Source: Candidatus Cloacimonadota bacterium
GTDB lineage: Bacteria > Cloacimonadota > Cloacimonadia > Cloacimonadales > Cloacimonadaceae
Assembly: GCA_012728875.1 (NCBI GenBank)
Contig: JAAYEF010000004.1
Location: 23,100-87,099, forward strand
Reading direction: 5' to 3'
Length of the DNA: 64,000 nt
In this document: positions 45,281-54,566 of the stretch, one piece after another
Layout of the letters: each line of letters begins with the position of its first letter
How positions within the stretch are numbered: position 1 is the first letter of the stretch
Made by a program: the position numbers and the translations under genes
Notes under the pieces: generated by a model
Database searches by the model: none
What the model was told of the DNA's origin: nothing
Seen by the model: the letters and a program-made list of their open reading frames with translations, nothing else

Positions 45281-46609
45281 ATGCAATACGAAGAAAAAGA
45301 CTGGCTGATTGAAGATTACGAACTGGAAGGCGAAGAATGGGAAGAACTGGAACGCGAAGGAGATACGGCATTTTTAGCCGCCATCATCCGCCAGGGAGAA
45401 ACCGAGGAAGAGGCTCAATCCAAGCTGCGTGAACTGGAACGGCTTGCCGATACAGCCGGCATCGAAACCATCGGATTCTATACCCAAAGACGCCAGCATC
45501 CTGAGCGCGCCACCTTTTTTGGCAAAGGCTTTTTGGCGGAAATCAGCCAAAAAATGCATCAGGCCCGCGCCGACCTGTTGATCGTGAACGAAGAACTGAA
45601 TCCCATCCAGGCGCGCAACATGGAAAACGATTATGGCATCCGCGTGATCGACCGCACCGAGGTGATCCTTTCCATTTTCCACGATCATGCCCGCACCCGC
45701 GAAGCCAAGCTGCAGGTGCGTTTGGCGGAACTGCAATACCAGCTTCCCCGGCTGCGACGGCTGTGGGGGCACTTCGACAAAGAACGGGGCTCGGCTCGCT
45801 CTGCAGGCGGCACCGCCACTCGCGGCATGGGCGAAAAGCAAATTGAGATCGATAAACGCTTGATCCGTGATCAGATACGAAAGATCACCAGAAGCATCGA
45901 CGCCATCACCAAACAAAAGGAAACCCAACGCAAGCAGCGCGGTCGCACCAAAAAAATCTGTCTGGTGGGATACACCAACGCCGGCAAATCCACTCTGTTC
46001 AATGCACTTACGGAAGCGGGAGTCTTGGTTGAGGACAGGCTTTTTGCCACCCTGGATTCCACATCCAGACAGCTCAAACTGAATACCTCCTTCCCCGTTG
46101 TGCTTTCGGACACCGTGGGCTTCATTTCAAACCTGCCGCACCATCTGGTGGCTTCTTTCCGTGCCACTTTGATGGAGGTGCGCGATGCCGATCTGCTTTT
46201 GCATGTTGTGGATCTATCCGATGAACGCTATGAATATTACATCGAGCAGGTGAACAGCATTTTGAAGGATATTGAAGCTGATGAGATCCCACAGCTTCTG
46301 GTTTTGAACAAAAGCGACATGGTGGATCAAAACTTTGCCACGCTTGCCCAGCGGCGTCATCCCGATGCAGCGCTGATTTCAGCCCTCAAGCACGAGCACG
46401 TTGATGAACTGATGCGGCTTTTGGAAGAGTCGCTCTTTGAGGGTCAGGAATGCAAGGTTTTCCTGCCCTACGACAAAGGCGCGCTGGCTTCGCTTTTGCA
46501 CGATATCGCCGAAATCAAAACGGAGGAATATCGAGCGGACGGGATCTATCTGGAAATCGTGATCAGCAGCCGCGATATCCACCATGTGCGAGATTATTTA
46601 TTGACATAA
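45281..46609 (+). CDS. hflX: GTPase HflX
   Basis: Ribosome-binding GTPase that splits stalled or stressed 70S ribosomes. It has 442 residues: an acidic N-terminal extension (about 1-30), the HflX nucleotide-binding-like domain with R-A-T-F-F-G-K-G, the coiled G-G-x-G-x-R-G-x-G-E-x-x-x-E-like linker, P-loop G-Y-T-N-A-G-K-S (230-237), D-T-V-G-F and N-K-S-D. AAAGGA precedes the ATG. It is the left neighbour of the DISARM-like island. Confidence 0.96.
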   Translation: MQYEEKDWLIEDYELEGEEWEELEREGDTAFLAAIIRQGETEEEAQSKLRELERLADTAGIETIGFYTQRRQHPERATFFGKGFLAEISQKMHQARADLLIVNEELNPIQARNMENDYGIRVIDRTEVILSIFHDHARTREAKLQVRLAELQYQLPRLRRLWGHFDKERGSARSAGGTATRGMGEKQIEIDKRLIRDQIRKITRSIDAITKQKETQRKQRGRTKKICLVGYTNAGKSTLFNALTEAGVLVEDRLFATLDSTSRQLKLNTSFPVVLSDTVGFISNLPHHLVASFRATLMEVRDADLLLHVVDLSDERYEYYIEQVNSILKDIEADEIPQLLVLNKSDMVDQNFATLAQRRHPDAALISALKHEHVDELMRLLEESLFEGQECKVFLPYDKGALASLLHDIAEIKTEEYRADGIYLEIVISSRDIHHVRDYLLT

Positions 46610-46888
46610 CTTTGATAAGACGTAGAAATTACAAGATTTAACATTGCTCAACGAGATATGTGTCACGGAAGCTTGCCAAAGATCAAAAAAGTTTGTGTGG
46701 CCAAAAGGCAATTGAGATATACAATTGCATCAACGGGCATGGTGAAGATTGTAATCAATTGTTGTAGCTGCAATGAGAAAGCTACATTAACTGTATAGGT
46801 CGCGTTCAGGATGCTGTTACGACTGATTAGCGCACCGATGATATCATAAACACCATAGTGTTGTACAACGGTTTTAGGAGGTAAGGAA
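46610..46888 (+). promoter_or_regulatory. Leader of the DISARM-like island with three inverted repeats
   Basis: AT-rich, 279 bases, no credible gene. It contains GCAATTG (46708-46714) with CAATTGC (46722-46728), TGTAGCT (46763-46769) with AGCTACA (46780-46786), and the perfect palindrome GTTGTACAAC (46860-46869) seven bases before the ribosome site AGGAGG. Such sites could be operators or a regulatory leader; no repressor gene is nearby. The left edge of the island probably falls in this region. Confidence 0.4.
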
Positions 46889-49354
46889 ATGAGTGAAGCG
46901 CAGCTGGATAAACTGGTTAGGTATGCCAGGAAGAAATTGAACACAACAATGTTTCGCTATGTTGAAAATCGGTCTCACCGCTTTAACGGGTTCCAAGTAT
47001 GTAACGCTTATCTTGCGGCCAGGTCAATAGCTGAACAAAAATCACTGTTCATTACCGCAACACATAAAGGGGTAATAGATAGCCTAATAGTCCCAATTTG
47101 CCTAGTGTTGCTTGATAGGATTCTTATCAATGATATGGCTACAATTGACCGAAACAAGCTAAATGAATACATGATATTCAGTGACGGTAGGATGAAAAAC
47201 ATTATCTACGATGCGGGGACAGGTGAATTTACCCTCTGTTACAAAGATAAGAGAGGCAAGCATTTTACTCCCATCAAAAATTTGAGTGAGTTTTTAGCGC
47301 AGAATATTCTAATTAACAAAAAATATTATGTGGACAGGGCATTTTCCGTTGACCCCTACCAGGACTACATAAAACTATATCAAAGTTCTTTGGATACAAA
47401 AGAGTATCCGCCTTTTGGTCATGCCAAAAAGGCTATAATAGTATGTCCTAAAAACAGTGCTATTGAGCAAATAAGCCGCTACAAATTGAGCAAGGTTTTT
47501 CCATATGCCTTCATATCGGCTTCTGGCTCTGAAACACAGGTCTCTATCAAAGCAGATCCAGCTATTTATTTCTGTCCTGATTACATTAACGCCATCAGCT
47601 TTTTAATGCAGGCAGATGAAAATGTGGATTTTCCGTATATGGTGGTACTCCAGGAAGCAAACGTGAGGAACAACATCGTGAACATAAGGCAGGACCTTGA
47701 CCAGGGCCTATTTGAGAACCTTGTTGTCGTTTGTAAAAGTGGGCTTAATCAAGAGGATGGGGCCCTGCAATGGCAGTGGGAGGCAGAGGATGTCACTTAT
47801 CTATCAGGAAAACACTTGGCAAATATAGTGCCCCATCCTTTATCCGAAAATCTTAAATTCGATGAAGCCTGTGAAAACGTAAGCGACATGGTCAACAACC
47901 TAACGAAGAAATATGATGACAACCATGTTTTCAAGCCCATCTTATATCTTTACCTACGCATGTTAAGGGATAAATATAGTGCAGCAGCAGACTTGGAAGA
48001 AGAGATTGATACTGCTATAAATGACGCTAGAAAGCTGTTGATAATCGAGGACAATGATGAGACTGAGGTTGAGCGCGACTTGTCTGATTTAAAGAAAGCC
48101 CTATTAACGCTAGCTGGACAAATAGATGTGAAAGATTGTTACTTGGAATCAGATTTTATTGAAGAAAGCACTATGATAAGGCTTGTCGTACCACGCTGGA
48201 CTATGGAGGCATGGCAGCAAACTATTGAAAACAAAGAAAAAGACAATATTGAACTGATCCCCGATAACCAATTCCCTAAGGTTTTGGATTTGGTGCAAAC
48301 CGAACAGGATTTTTGGTTTTCCTTTGTGCCTCCATACAACTCCTTGTCTTCATTGCTGGCTCACCCGTTAAATGCTCGGGTAAACTTAAATTTTGCCGTG
48401 TCTAACGCGGAGATAAAAATTCTGAACAGCTACATTGAAAAGATTATGGACACCACAAAAAACCGTAGATACATACCGGGTTGGTTCCCCACACAGCCTG
48501 CTACAAAAAGTAAACGAAACCCTTCATACATAGATACTTCACAATTGATTTCGCAACTTATGTACAGGGCATACTTTGAAGTTGATTATGTAAGCATGCG
48601 ATTCGATGGGGACAGTGATGTAGTACAGTATAGACTCACAGTAAGAGATGAAGAAGGAGACGAGCAGGTGCTTCGTTTAGCAGGAACAACCGGAGTAATC
48701 AAGATTATCCAGGGAAACAAGCAAGATTGCCAAGTCGCTGAACTGAAACCAGAGGATGATTTTCTTAAATACTCCAACCCTTCCAGCGAAGCTCTTTACA
48801 AAATTCTTTCTACTGAATCGGATGAGTTTATGATCATAGAAAACCATTCCAAATTATGGAAAGACAAACTGCGCGAATATGTGGGTTGGATTGAAGAAGA
48901 TGTCGATTGGGATTTCATTATGACTGAGCGTATAACATACCTTTCGAAATTGCTTGACATAAGTGCTGGGCATATATTGAATAATTGGCTTAGCTATGGA
49001 GCCAGCGTGAGATTCCCCAAAAGAGGTTCTCTCATGAAATTGCTGGACATTTTTGAGACTGAAGGACTCGTAACCGGCGAGCAAAGAAGAGATATAATGG
49101 TTGCTTGCATGTCCTTCACAAGTCTTATGATCACATTAGGGCACAATCTTAGTGCTGAGATACATCGCATAATATATGATACCAAAGATGAAACTCTTCA
49201 CGATTATATAAGTCGCGAAGTTTTTAATCGTGAAAAGAACTATCCCTTTTTATCGAAACTAAGCCTAAAATCAATATCGGCAATAGTAAATCGAAACACG
49301 CCCATATATCATCTAAAGACAATTGAGGAGGAGATACCTGATGAAAACACTTGA
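46889..49354 (+). CDS. drmE: DrmE-like protein of a DISARM-type defence cassette
   Basis: 821 residues after a strong AGGAGG. No signal peptide, membrane helix or clear enzymatic motif was recognised. Residues about 180-290 look like an alternating alpha/beta unit (A-I-I-V-C-P and M-V-V-L-Q-E-A), and about 370-420 is acidic and helical. The DrmE assignment rests on size, on lying first in a cassette with drmA and drmB, and on general resemblance to the large DrmE of class 2 DISARM; it is inference. It overlaps the next gene by 14 bases. Frequent ATA, AGA and TTA codons and lower GC set it apart from hflX and the CoA-transferase genes, as expected for acquired DNA. Confidence 0.6.
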   Translation: MSEAQLDKLVRYARKKLNTTMFRYVENRSHRFNGFQVCNAYLAARSIAEQKSLFITATHKGVIDSLIVPICLVLLDRILINDMATIDRNKLNEYMIFSDGRMKNIIYDAGTGEFTLCYKDKRGKHFTPIKNLSEFLAQNILINKKYYVDRAFSVDPYQDYIKLYQSSLDTKEYPPFGHAKKAIIVCPKNSAIEQISRYKLSKVFPYAFISASGSETQVSIKADPAIYFCPDYINAISFLMQADENVDFPYMVVLQEANVRNNIVNIRQDLDQGLFENLVVVCKSGLNQEDGALQWQWEAEDVTYLSGKHLANIVPHPLSENLKFDEACENVSDMVNNLTKKYDDNHVFKPILYLYLRMLRDKYSAAADLEEEIDTAINDARKLLIIEDNDETEVERDLSDLKKALLTLAGQIDVKDCYLESDFIEESTMIRLVVPRWTMEAWQQTIENKEKDNIELIPDNQFPKVLDLVQTEQDFWFSFVPPYNSLSSLLAHPLNARVNLNFAVSNAEIKILNSYIEKIMDTTKNRRYIPGWFPTQPATKSKRNPSYIDTSQLISQLMYRAYFEVDYVSMRFDGDSDVVQYRLTVRDEEGDEQVLRLAGTTGVIKIIQGNKQDCQVAELKPEDDFLKYSNPSSEALYKILSTESDEFMIIENHSKLWKDKLREYVGWIEEDVDWDFIMTERITYLSKLLDISAGHILNNWLSYGASVRFPKRGSLMKLLDIFETEGLVTGEQRRDIMVACMSFTSLMITLGHNLSAEIHRIIYDTKDETLHDYISREVFNREKNYPFLSKLSLKSISAIVNRNTPIYHLKTIEEEIPDENT

Positions 49355-50243
49355 AGACCCCAGGGACTTAATCCGCAAAAAGCTCGAGTTCCATCTGATA
49401 GGACCTGCAGATGGAATATTTGACAGACCCTCAACAGTGGAAATTATTATAGGCAAACCCCTGCACAAATATTATTCTGCAATTTTATTCCCAGGTTTGG
49501 ACGTTGAGGATACGGAAATAGGCGGCATCACAGACGATGACGACGACAACTGGACAGAATATGATGAGGAGCCTGATGATGACACAGAAGCCGATGATGC
49601 TACCGATGTCATAGAAAGAGAAGAGGTTAAAGATCAAGATCCAGCTACCTCGGAATTATATCCAAGATCTATGGGTTTGACCTTTTGTCTTCCTCGTTCT
49701 ACCAAGAGTTTCACTTGTGTTTCAGAATTTGGAACATACCAGGAAATATCCCCCAGCGATAAAAAGACTTATGATCATTATGCGATGAAAATGCCACTTG
49801 ATGATTTCCAGAAAATCAAAAATATGGGAGATCAAGTGGGGGAAAATAATGTTCGAATATCAGACCTGTTTAATTATGATGCTGATCATTCAAGGTTAAC
49901 CTTAAAGAGAGCCCTGAAAGGCACGATGTCGGGTACCAGGACCGGTGATTTCGAAATATTGGATTCGATCCGAAAAAAACTGCTTGAAAAGTTACAAAAA
50001 AGCGAGGCAAAATCCAAGACACCGTTTTCTGACTATTATACTATTTTTAACAAGCTTATGGACATGACTAAGCCTGCATGGGTACGAGCTGATCATACTC
50101 AAGAAAACATAATACAAGTTAGCGAGTTACTGGAAAACGAAGAGATACGTCTAGATTTGCTTAATAGCAAAATCGCGAAAAACACAAATTTACTGGCATC
50201 GCTGTATATTAAGCTGGTCAAAGTTGAGGCTAAGCACATTTAG
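49341..50243 (+). CDS. drmA: DrmA N-terminal part (split from the helicase by a -1 frame change)
   Basis: 300 residues from the ATG after GAGGAGGAG. It begins with the pattern usual at the start of DrmA-type helicases: R-K-K-L-E-F-H-L-I-G-P, then P-L-H-K-Y-Y-S-A-I-L-F-P-G. An unusually acidic stretch covers residues 54-100. Next is S-M-G-L-T-F-C-L-P (110-118) with F-G-T-Y, also expected in DrmA. The frame then hits TAG at 50241. In the -1 frame, from 50234, it continues A-H-L-V-R-A-I-L-V-N-S-S into the next open frame, which carries the helicase motifs. It is therefore the 5' part of drmA, interrupted by a frameshift or sequence error, unless the protein works as two chains. Confidence 0.72.
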   Translation: MKTLEDPRDLIRKKLEFHLIGPADGIFDRPSTVEIIIGKPLHKYYSAILFPGLDVEDTEIGGITDDDDDNWTEYDEEPDDDTEADDATDVIEREEVKDQDPATSELYPRSMGLTFCLPRSTKSFTCVSEFGTYQEISPSDKKTYDHYAMKMPLDDFQKIKNMGDQVGENNVRISDLFNYDADHSRLTLKRALKGTMSGTRTGDFEILDSIRKKLLEKLQKSEAKSKTPFSDYYTIFNKLMDMTKPAWVRADHTQENIIQVSELLENEEIRLDLLNSKIAKNTNLLASLYIKLVKVEAKHI

Positions 50244-50284
50244 TTAGGGCGATACTGGTTAACTCTTCGACTGTAAAGCTACCT

Positions 50285-52915
50285 ATGTACATACCCAATA
50301 ACGAAGTCTTGAATGGAATGGCAATGTTCCAGTGTGGTATCAAAGTGATATGCAGCCAGTTAATGCCATTGCCCACTACTGGAATACGAACTAACCCAAC
50401 CAAGGAAGATAGTATCCTAGACTGCCAATACCGTAATTGCCTCTCCTATGGTCAAGCTCATAACTGCTCAATCGAATGGAAAGATGATGGCGGAACTATA
50501 GTCCTCAGCAGCACCTTCCTCCCTTCAGTAAGACCGCAAATAATGGTTAGTAATACAGACAACGACAAAGTTAATGCTGCATTAAGCATCCATAGAAACA
50601 GCTCGTTCTCTAAGCTTGGCGACGATAAAATACTATCAGGTCTTGACACAATCTGTATAGCTTATAAGCAATGGATAGAGGAGCAAGAGGAGAAACGGGA
50701 TGGTATTGGATCCGATTTTTTAATGATTGCGGGTGAGCTAATAGAAGACCAAAAGAAAGCCTTTGCTAGAATGTCTAAAGGGGTCGAGCTTCTTAGGAAA
50801 AACAAGGATATGCTAGAGTGCTATAAACTGGCCAACGCCTCTATGTTGGTCAATATGTTGGTGTATTCAGTCGAGCATCTCAAAAGGCAGGATCCATCAT
50901 ATTATTTGGCATCGGAATTTGAGGATTATCGCTATTATCTGTTTCAACTGGCTTTCCTTCTTTTGAATATAGAGAGTATGGTAGATCCTGGATCATCCGA
51001 TAGAAAAGATGGTGTAGATATTCTTTGGTTTCCAACCGGCGGAGGAAAAACTGAAGCGTACCTTTTATTGGCAGCTTTTACATTCATCTGGAGAAGGAAA
51101 AAACATGGATCTGAAGGGTGTGGTACAGCCATCATAATGCGTTATACTCTTAGGCTTCTAACCTCACAACAATTTGAGCGTGCATGTAAAATAATTCTGG
51201 CGATGAATTATGTATGTAAGAGTCTGGATCCTGACATACTCTCAGAAGGTCCATTCAGTATTGGCTTGTGGATAGGGGGGCAGTCGTCACCCAATAGTTT
51301 GAAAGGAGACCGTAGCGCCGATGAGTGTGTTACAGATATGCTCAACCAGAAAGATGTTGAACAGGCGAAAGCCAAAAATAGATTCCCATTAGACACTTGC
51401 CCTTGGTGCGGTGATAGCCTTGTTAAAAAAGGAGATAAAGTAAGAATAACTACGGGGTACCGAATCTTTAAGAATAGGTTCAAAATTTTCTGCTTGAACC
51501 CAAGCTGCATGTTTAATGAATCTTTACCAATAGACTGTGTCGATGAGAGCCTTTATGCGTTTCCTCCATCTTTGTTGTTTGCCACAATTGACAAGTTTGC
51601 CCAATTAGCATGGAAAAGGGAAACTGAGGCTTTTTTTGGTATGAGGGAAGGCAATAATCCGCCTGAATTAATAATCCAAGATGAGCTACATCTCATTGCT
51701 GGCCCTCTGGGCACAATCTCGGGTCTGTTCGAAAATATTGTAGAGCTTTTGTGCAGCAGAGATGAGTTCCTTCCCAAGATCATAGCTTCTACCGCAACAA
51801 TCAAAAATGCGTCTGCCCAGGTAGGCAATCTCTATGGTAACAGAAAGGCGTTTTCGTTTCCTCCGCCTGGATTGGATTACAACGATAATTTCTTCGCTGT
51901 GGCCGATAAACGAGAGCCGACCAGAGAGTATGTTGGGGTTTACCCCACCGGAAAGACATTTATAACTACCCAGGTCAAACTACTATCCCTGCTACTATAC
52001 TCCAGGTGGGAACTACTGGAGCATGGGCTAAAAGACATCGACAATTATTGGAGTTTAGTCTCCTACCACAACTCTTTAAGGGAATTGGGGCGGATAGTAA
52101 ACAAAGCTGGCGATGAGATTGCTCATAGCTACAAAGCGCTGGTATACAATGATTATCCAAGCAAACCTTGGAGGGCAAAGTTTAACTATCCCAAAGAGTT
52201 AACTAGCAGAATCACAGGATACAGTGTCAAAAAGGTGCTGGCAAGTGTCTCAATGAAAAATGTGGACTTGAACGACTTTGATGAATCGATTAGACACAGC
52301 ATTGATCTTGTTTTTGCCACAAATATGATTTCCGTGGGACTGGATATCGACAGGTTCAATCTAATGCTGGTCAATGGTCAGCCGAGATCGATTTCCGAGT
52401 ATGTGCAGGTTACCAGTAGAATAGCCCGAAAATACCCGGGAATAATCATATCGGCATTCAACCCCGTCCGGGTCAGAGACAGATCCCATTTTGAATCTTT
52501 TACACAGTTTCATGGGAGCTATTATAAATTCATAGAGCCAATATCAATTACACCTTTCACAAAGGCTGCCATAGACAGGATGTCGGCCACGATATTGGCG
52601 GCCTTTTTGAGGATCAAGATGGGTGTCGAACACGTTAAGGATATTGATGATAAAACAATAAAAGCATTATATGAGTATTTTGATAACCGTATTAAAGACC
52701 CAGAAATGGCTCAATATATGCGTGAAGCAATTCAGGGGCACTTGGATTATGCCAAGAAGAAACAGGAATGGGTGCCTATGGCAACTATAGGAAAGGATCT
52801 TTTAGTTAAACAATCCCAAATAGACGCAGATAATTTTACCAAAGGCATATGGCTAGCAATGGATTCCATGCGAGACGTTGGTTCCAATGCTGTCTTAAAG
52901 ATCCAAAAACAATAA
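50285..52915 (+). CDS. drmA: DrmA helicase part (SF2 helicase core, C-terminal fragment)
   Basis: 876 residues. Walker A P-T-G-G-G-K-T-E (250-257), Walker B D-E-L-H (466-469), S-T-A-T (502-505) and V-G-L-D-I-D...Q-V-T-S-R-I-A-R (684-716) define an SF2 helicase. A four-cysteine zinc site (C-P-W-C 372-375; C-L-N-P-S-C 403-408) sits between motifs I and II, as in DrmA/DUF1998-partner helicases. Residues 13-65 (M-F-Q-C, Y-R-N-C, H-N-C-S-I-E-W) resemble an internal part of DrmA. The ATG has no ribosome site and conserved-looking sequence continues upstream in frame to 50234, so this is probably the remainder of one interrupted gene. The expected role is DNA-dependent ATPase of the anti-phage complex with DrmB. 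Confidence 0.8.
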   Translation: MYIPNNEVLNGMAMFQCGIKVICSQLMPLPTTGIRTNPTKEDSILDCQYRNCLSYGQAHNCSIEWKDDGGTIVLSSTFLPSVRPQIMVSNTDNDKVNAALSIHRNSSFSKLGDDKILSGLDTICIAYKQWIEEQEEKRDGIGSDFLMIAGELIEDQKKAFARMSKGVELLRKNKDMLECYKLANASMLVNMLVYSVEHLKRQDPSYYLASEFEDYRYYLFQLAFLLLNIESMVDPGSSDRKDGVDILWFPTGGGKTEAYLLLAAFTFIWRRKKHGSEGCGTAIIMRYTLRLLTSQQFERACKIILAMNYVCKSLDPDILSEGPFSIGLWIGGQSSPNSLKGDRSADECVTDMLNQKDVEQAKAKNRFPLDTCPWCGDSLVKKGDKVRITTGYRIFKNRFKIFCLNPSCMFNESLPIDCVDESLYAFPPSLLFATIDKFAQLAWKRETEAFFGMREGNNPPELIIQDELHLIAGPLGTISGLFENIVELLCSRDEFLPKIIASTATIKNASAQVGNLYGNRKAFSFPPPGLDYNDNFFAVADKREPTREYVGVYPTGKTFITTQVKLLSLLLYSRWELLEHGLKDIDNYWSLVSYHNSLRELGRIVNKAGDEIAHSYKALVYNDYPSKPWRAKFNYPKELTSRITGYSVKKVLASVSMKNVDLNDFDESIRHSIDLVFATNMISVGLDIDRFNLMLVNGQPRSISEYVQVTSRIARKYPGIIISAFNPVRVRDRSHFESFTQFHGSYYKFIEPISITPFTKAAIDRMSATILAAFLRIKMGVEHVKDIDDKTIKALYEYFDNRIKDPEMAQYMREAIQGHLDYAKKKQEWVPMATIGKDLLVKQSQIDADNFTKGIWLAMDSMRDVGSNAVLKIQKQ

Positions 52916-52928
52916 GGAGCTTGAGCAC

Positions 52929-54566
52929 ATGAAACAATACGTTGAATTAAGAGATTATCAGCTTGTTAGCAGCTATGGAGGCGTAGGCTCCATTATTGAG
53001 ACACTTAGTGGCGCCTTGCTAGTGCTGTCATTTGATCAATGGTTGTTCTATCGTTTTTCTATAGAAAAGGCTGATGCCGAAGATCTGAAAAAAGTATCTG
53101 TCGATGACCCGAGATTGATAGCCAGAATTAGGCATGACTTCCCAAATCTTGAACACTTGATTCAGATACCTGAAAATACGTTGGAGAGAGGGGGTACCAG
53201 AGTCGCAAAAAGAGACAACATTGTGTCAGCAGCACATTTTCCAACATGGTTCTACTGTCCTAAATGCAATAATTTTATGGAAATTGCGCGATGGAACGAG
53301 GCATGGAAAGCCATTCAACCCCGGAACTACGACCGAGATAAACATTATACAAGTTGTCCCTTTTGCTCAAGCTTTACTGGAAAGAGAACAAGGCTAGTCG
53401 ACCTTGAGCAGGTAAGGTTTATACAGATATCTGAAAAAGGAGATATCCGGGATTTCCCATGGAGAGAATGGTTTGATAATGTAGTTCAGTCATCAGAATG
53501 TGCCTCACACAGACTCAAATATAAACCCTCGCCATTCTCTGAAAACTTTGAAAGCATTCATATCTCGTGCCAAGACTGCAAAAAGGCCACTACCTTGCGT
53601 GGTATTTTTTCTTATCCTCCCAACTCCGAATTCAGGACTGTTTTGAGATCAAGCAATAATGTGTATTTTCCGAGGATAATCTCCAGCATACTGATCCCAG
53701 GAGCACCCGAAAATGTTGCCGAAGATGACAATATGTTCAAGCATGAGGAATTCGAGCAAATAGTAAGCATGGTATCCGAGGGAGATTATCATGATGAAGA
53801 CCTTTATTTAAAACGTGCTGGAAAATATGGGGATATCCAAGTGGTAGCCATAAGAGATATGACCATGTCGTCCGTCTTGTGTTCTTATACCAGGGGATTA
53901 CCATTATCCACTGGGAAATGTTACGTGAATGGACGATCCAAACATGTAACTAAATGGAACGAGTGGACAAAATACTTGCCAGCAGTGAAGTCTGCCGGAG
54001 AAGGTTTTTTGCTCATTTTCAACGATATTCTGATTAAAGAATGGTTTAATCTTAATAAAGACAAGAATAGATTTATGAATGCTATAATAAGGACATTATC
54101 TGAAGCTGATAAATCTTTTTACGGTACAGCCCAGACCATTACAAAAAATTATGATGGGGCTAAGCTAATAATCCTCCATACATTATCGCATCTACTGATG
54201 AAACAATTGGAGTATACATGCGGATACCCGGCAACTTCTTTAAATGAGAGAGTCTATACATCAGGGGATGGACAAGCAGGGATTATGATCTATTCCATTA
54301 CTGGATCAGAAGGTAGTTATGGGGGTTTAGTAGGCGAAGCTGAGTCAGGCGCCCTTTCACTTTTATTTGAAAATGCTATTACCTCCGCAAAGTTCTGCCG
54401 TTCGGACCCAGTTTGCTACGAAAGTGGTTCAGTCTGTTTCTCATGTAGCTTGATACCAGAAACATCATGCGAAATGTCGAACAGATACCTTGACCGGAGC
54501 TTGGTTGTAGATCCCGATTATGGTTTCTGGGAACAACTGAAGACATGTTTTCCCCAAGTAACTTGA
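52929..54566 (+). CDS. drmB: DrmB (DUF1998 zinc protein) of a DISARM-type cassette
   Basis: 545 residues after AAGGAG, 13 bases behind the helicase. It has zinc-type pairs C-P-K-C (110-113), C-P-F-C (143-146) and C-Q-D-C (214-217). The DUF1998 core is H-T-L-S-H (417-421) with C-G-Y-P-A-T-S-L-N-E-R-V-Y and G-S-Y-G-G-L-V-G. A terminal cluster C-x(6)-C-x(6)-C-x(2)-C-x(7)-C falls at 490-514, and N-R-Y-L-D-R follows. This order is diagnostic for DrmB, which partners DrmA in blocking incoming phage DNA. No methyltransferase or DrmC gene follows. Confidence 0.85.
   Translation: MKQYVELRDYQLVSSYGGVGSIIETLSGALLVLSFDQWLFYRFSIEKADAEDLKKVSVDDPRLIARIRHDFPNLEHLIQIPENTLERGGTRVAKRDNIVSAAHFPTWFYCPKCNNFMEIARWNEAWKAIQPRNYDRDKHYTSCPFCSSFTGKRTRLVDLEQVRFIQISEKGDIRDFPWREWFDNVVQSSECASHRLKYKPSPFSENFESIHISCQDCKKATTLRGIFSYPPNSEFRTVLRSSNNVYFPRIISSILIPGAPENVAEDDNMFKHEEFEQIVSMVSEGDYHDEDLYLKRAGKYGDIQVVAIRDMTMSSVLCSYTRGLPLSTGKCYVNGRSKHVTKWNEWTKYLPAVKSAGEGFLLIFNDILIKEWFNLNKDKNRFMNAIIRTLSEADKSFYGTAQTITKNYDGAKLIILHTLSHLLMKQLEYTCGYPATSLNERVYTSGDGQAGIMIYSITGSEGSYGGLVGEAESGALSLLFENAITSAKFCRSDPVCYESGSVCFSCSLIPETSCEMSNRYLDRSLVVDPDYGFWEQLKTCFPQVT

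Noticed and set aside
46663..46944. 93-codon hydrophobic minus-strand frame in the island leader
   Set aside because: It overlaps the start of the drmE-like gene in antisense and lacks a ribosome site.
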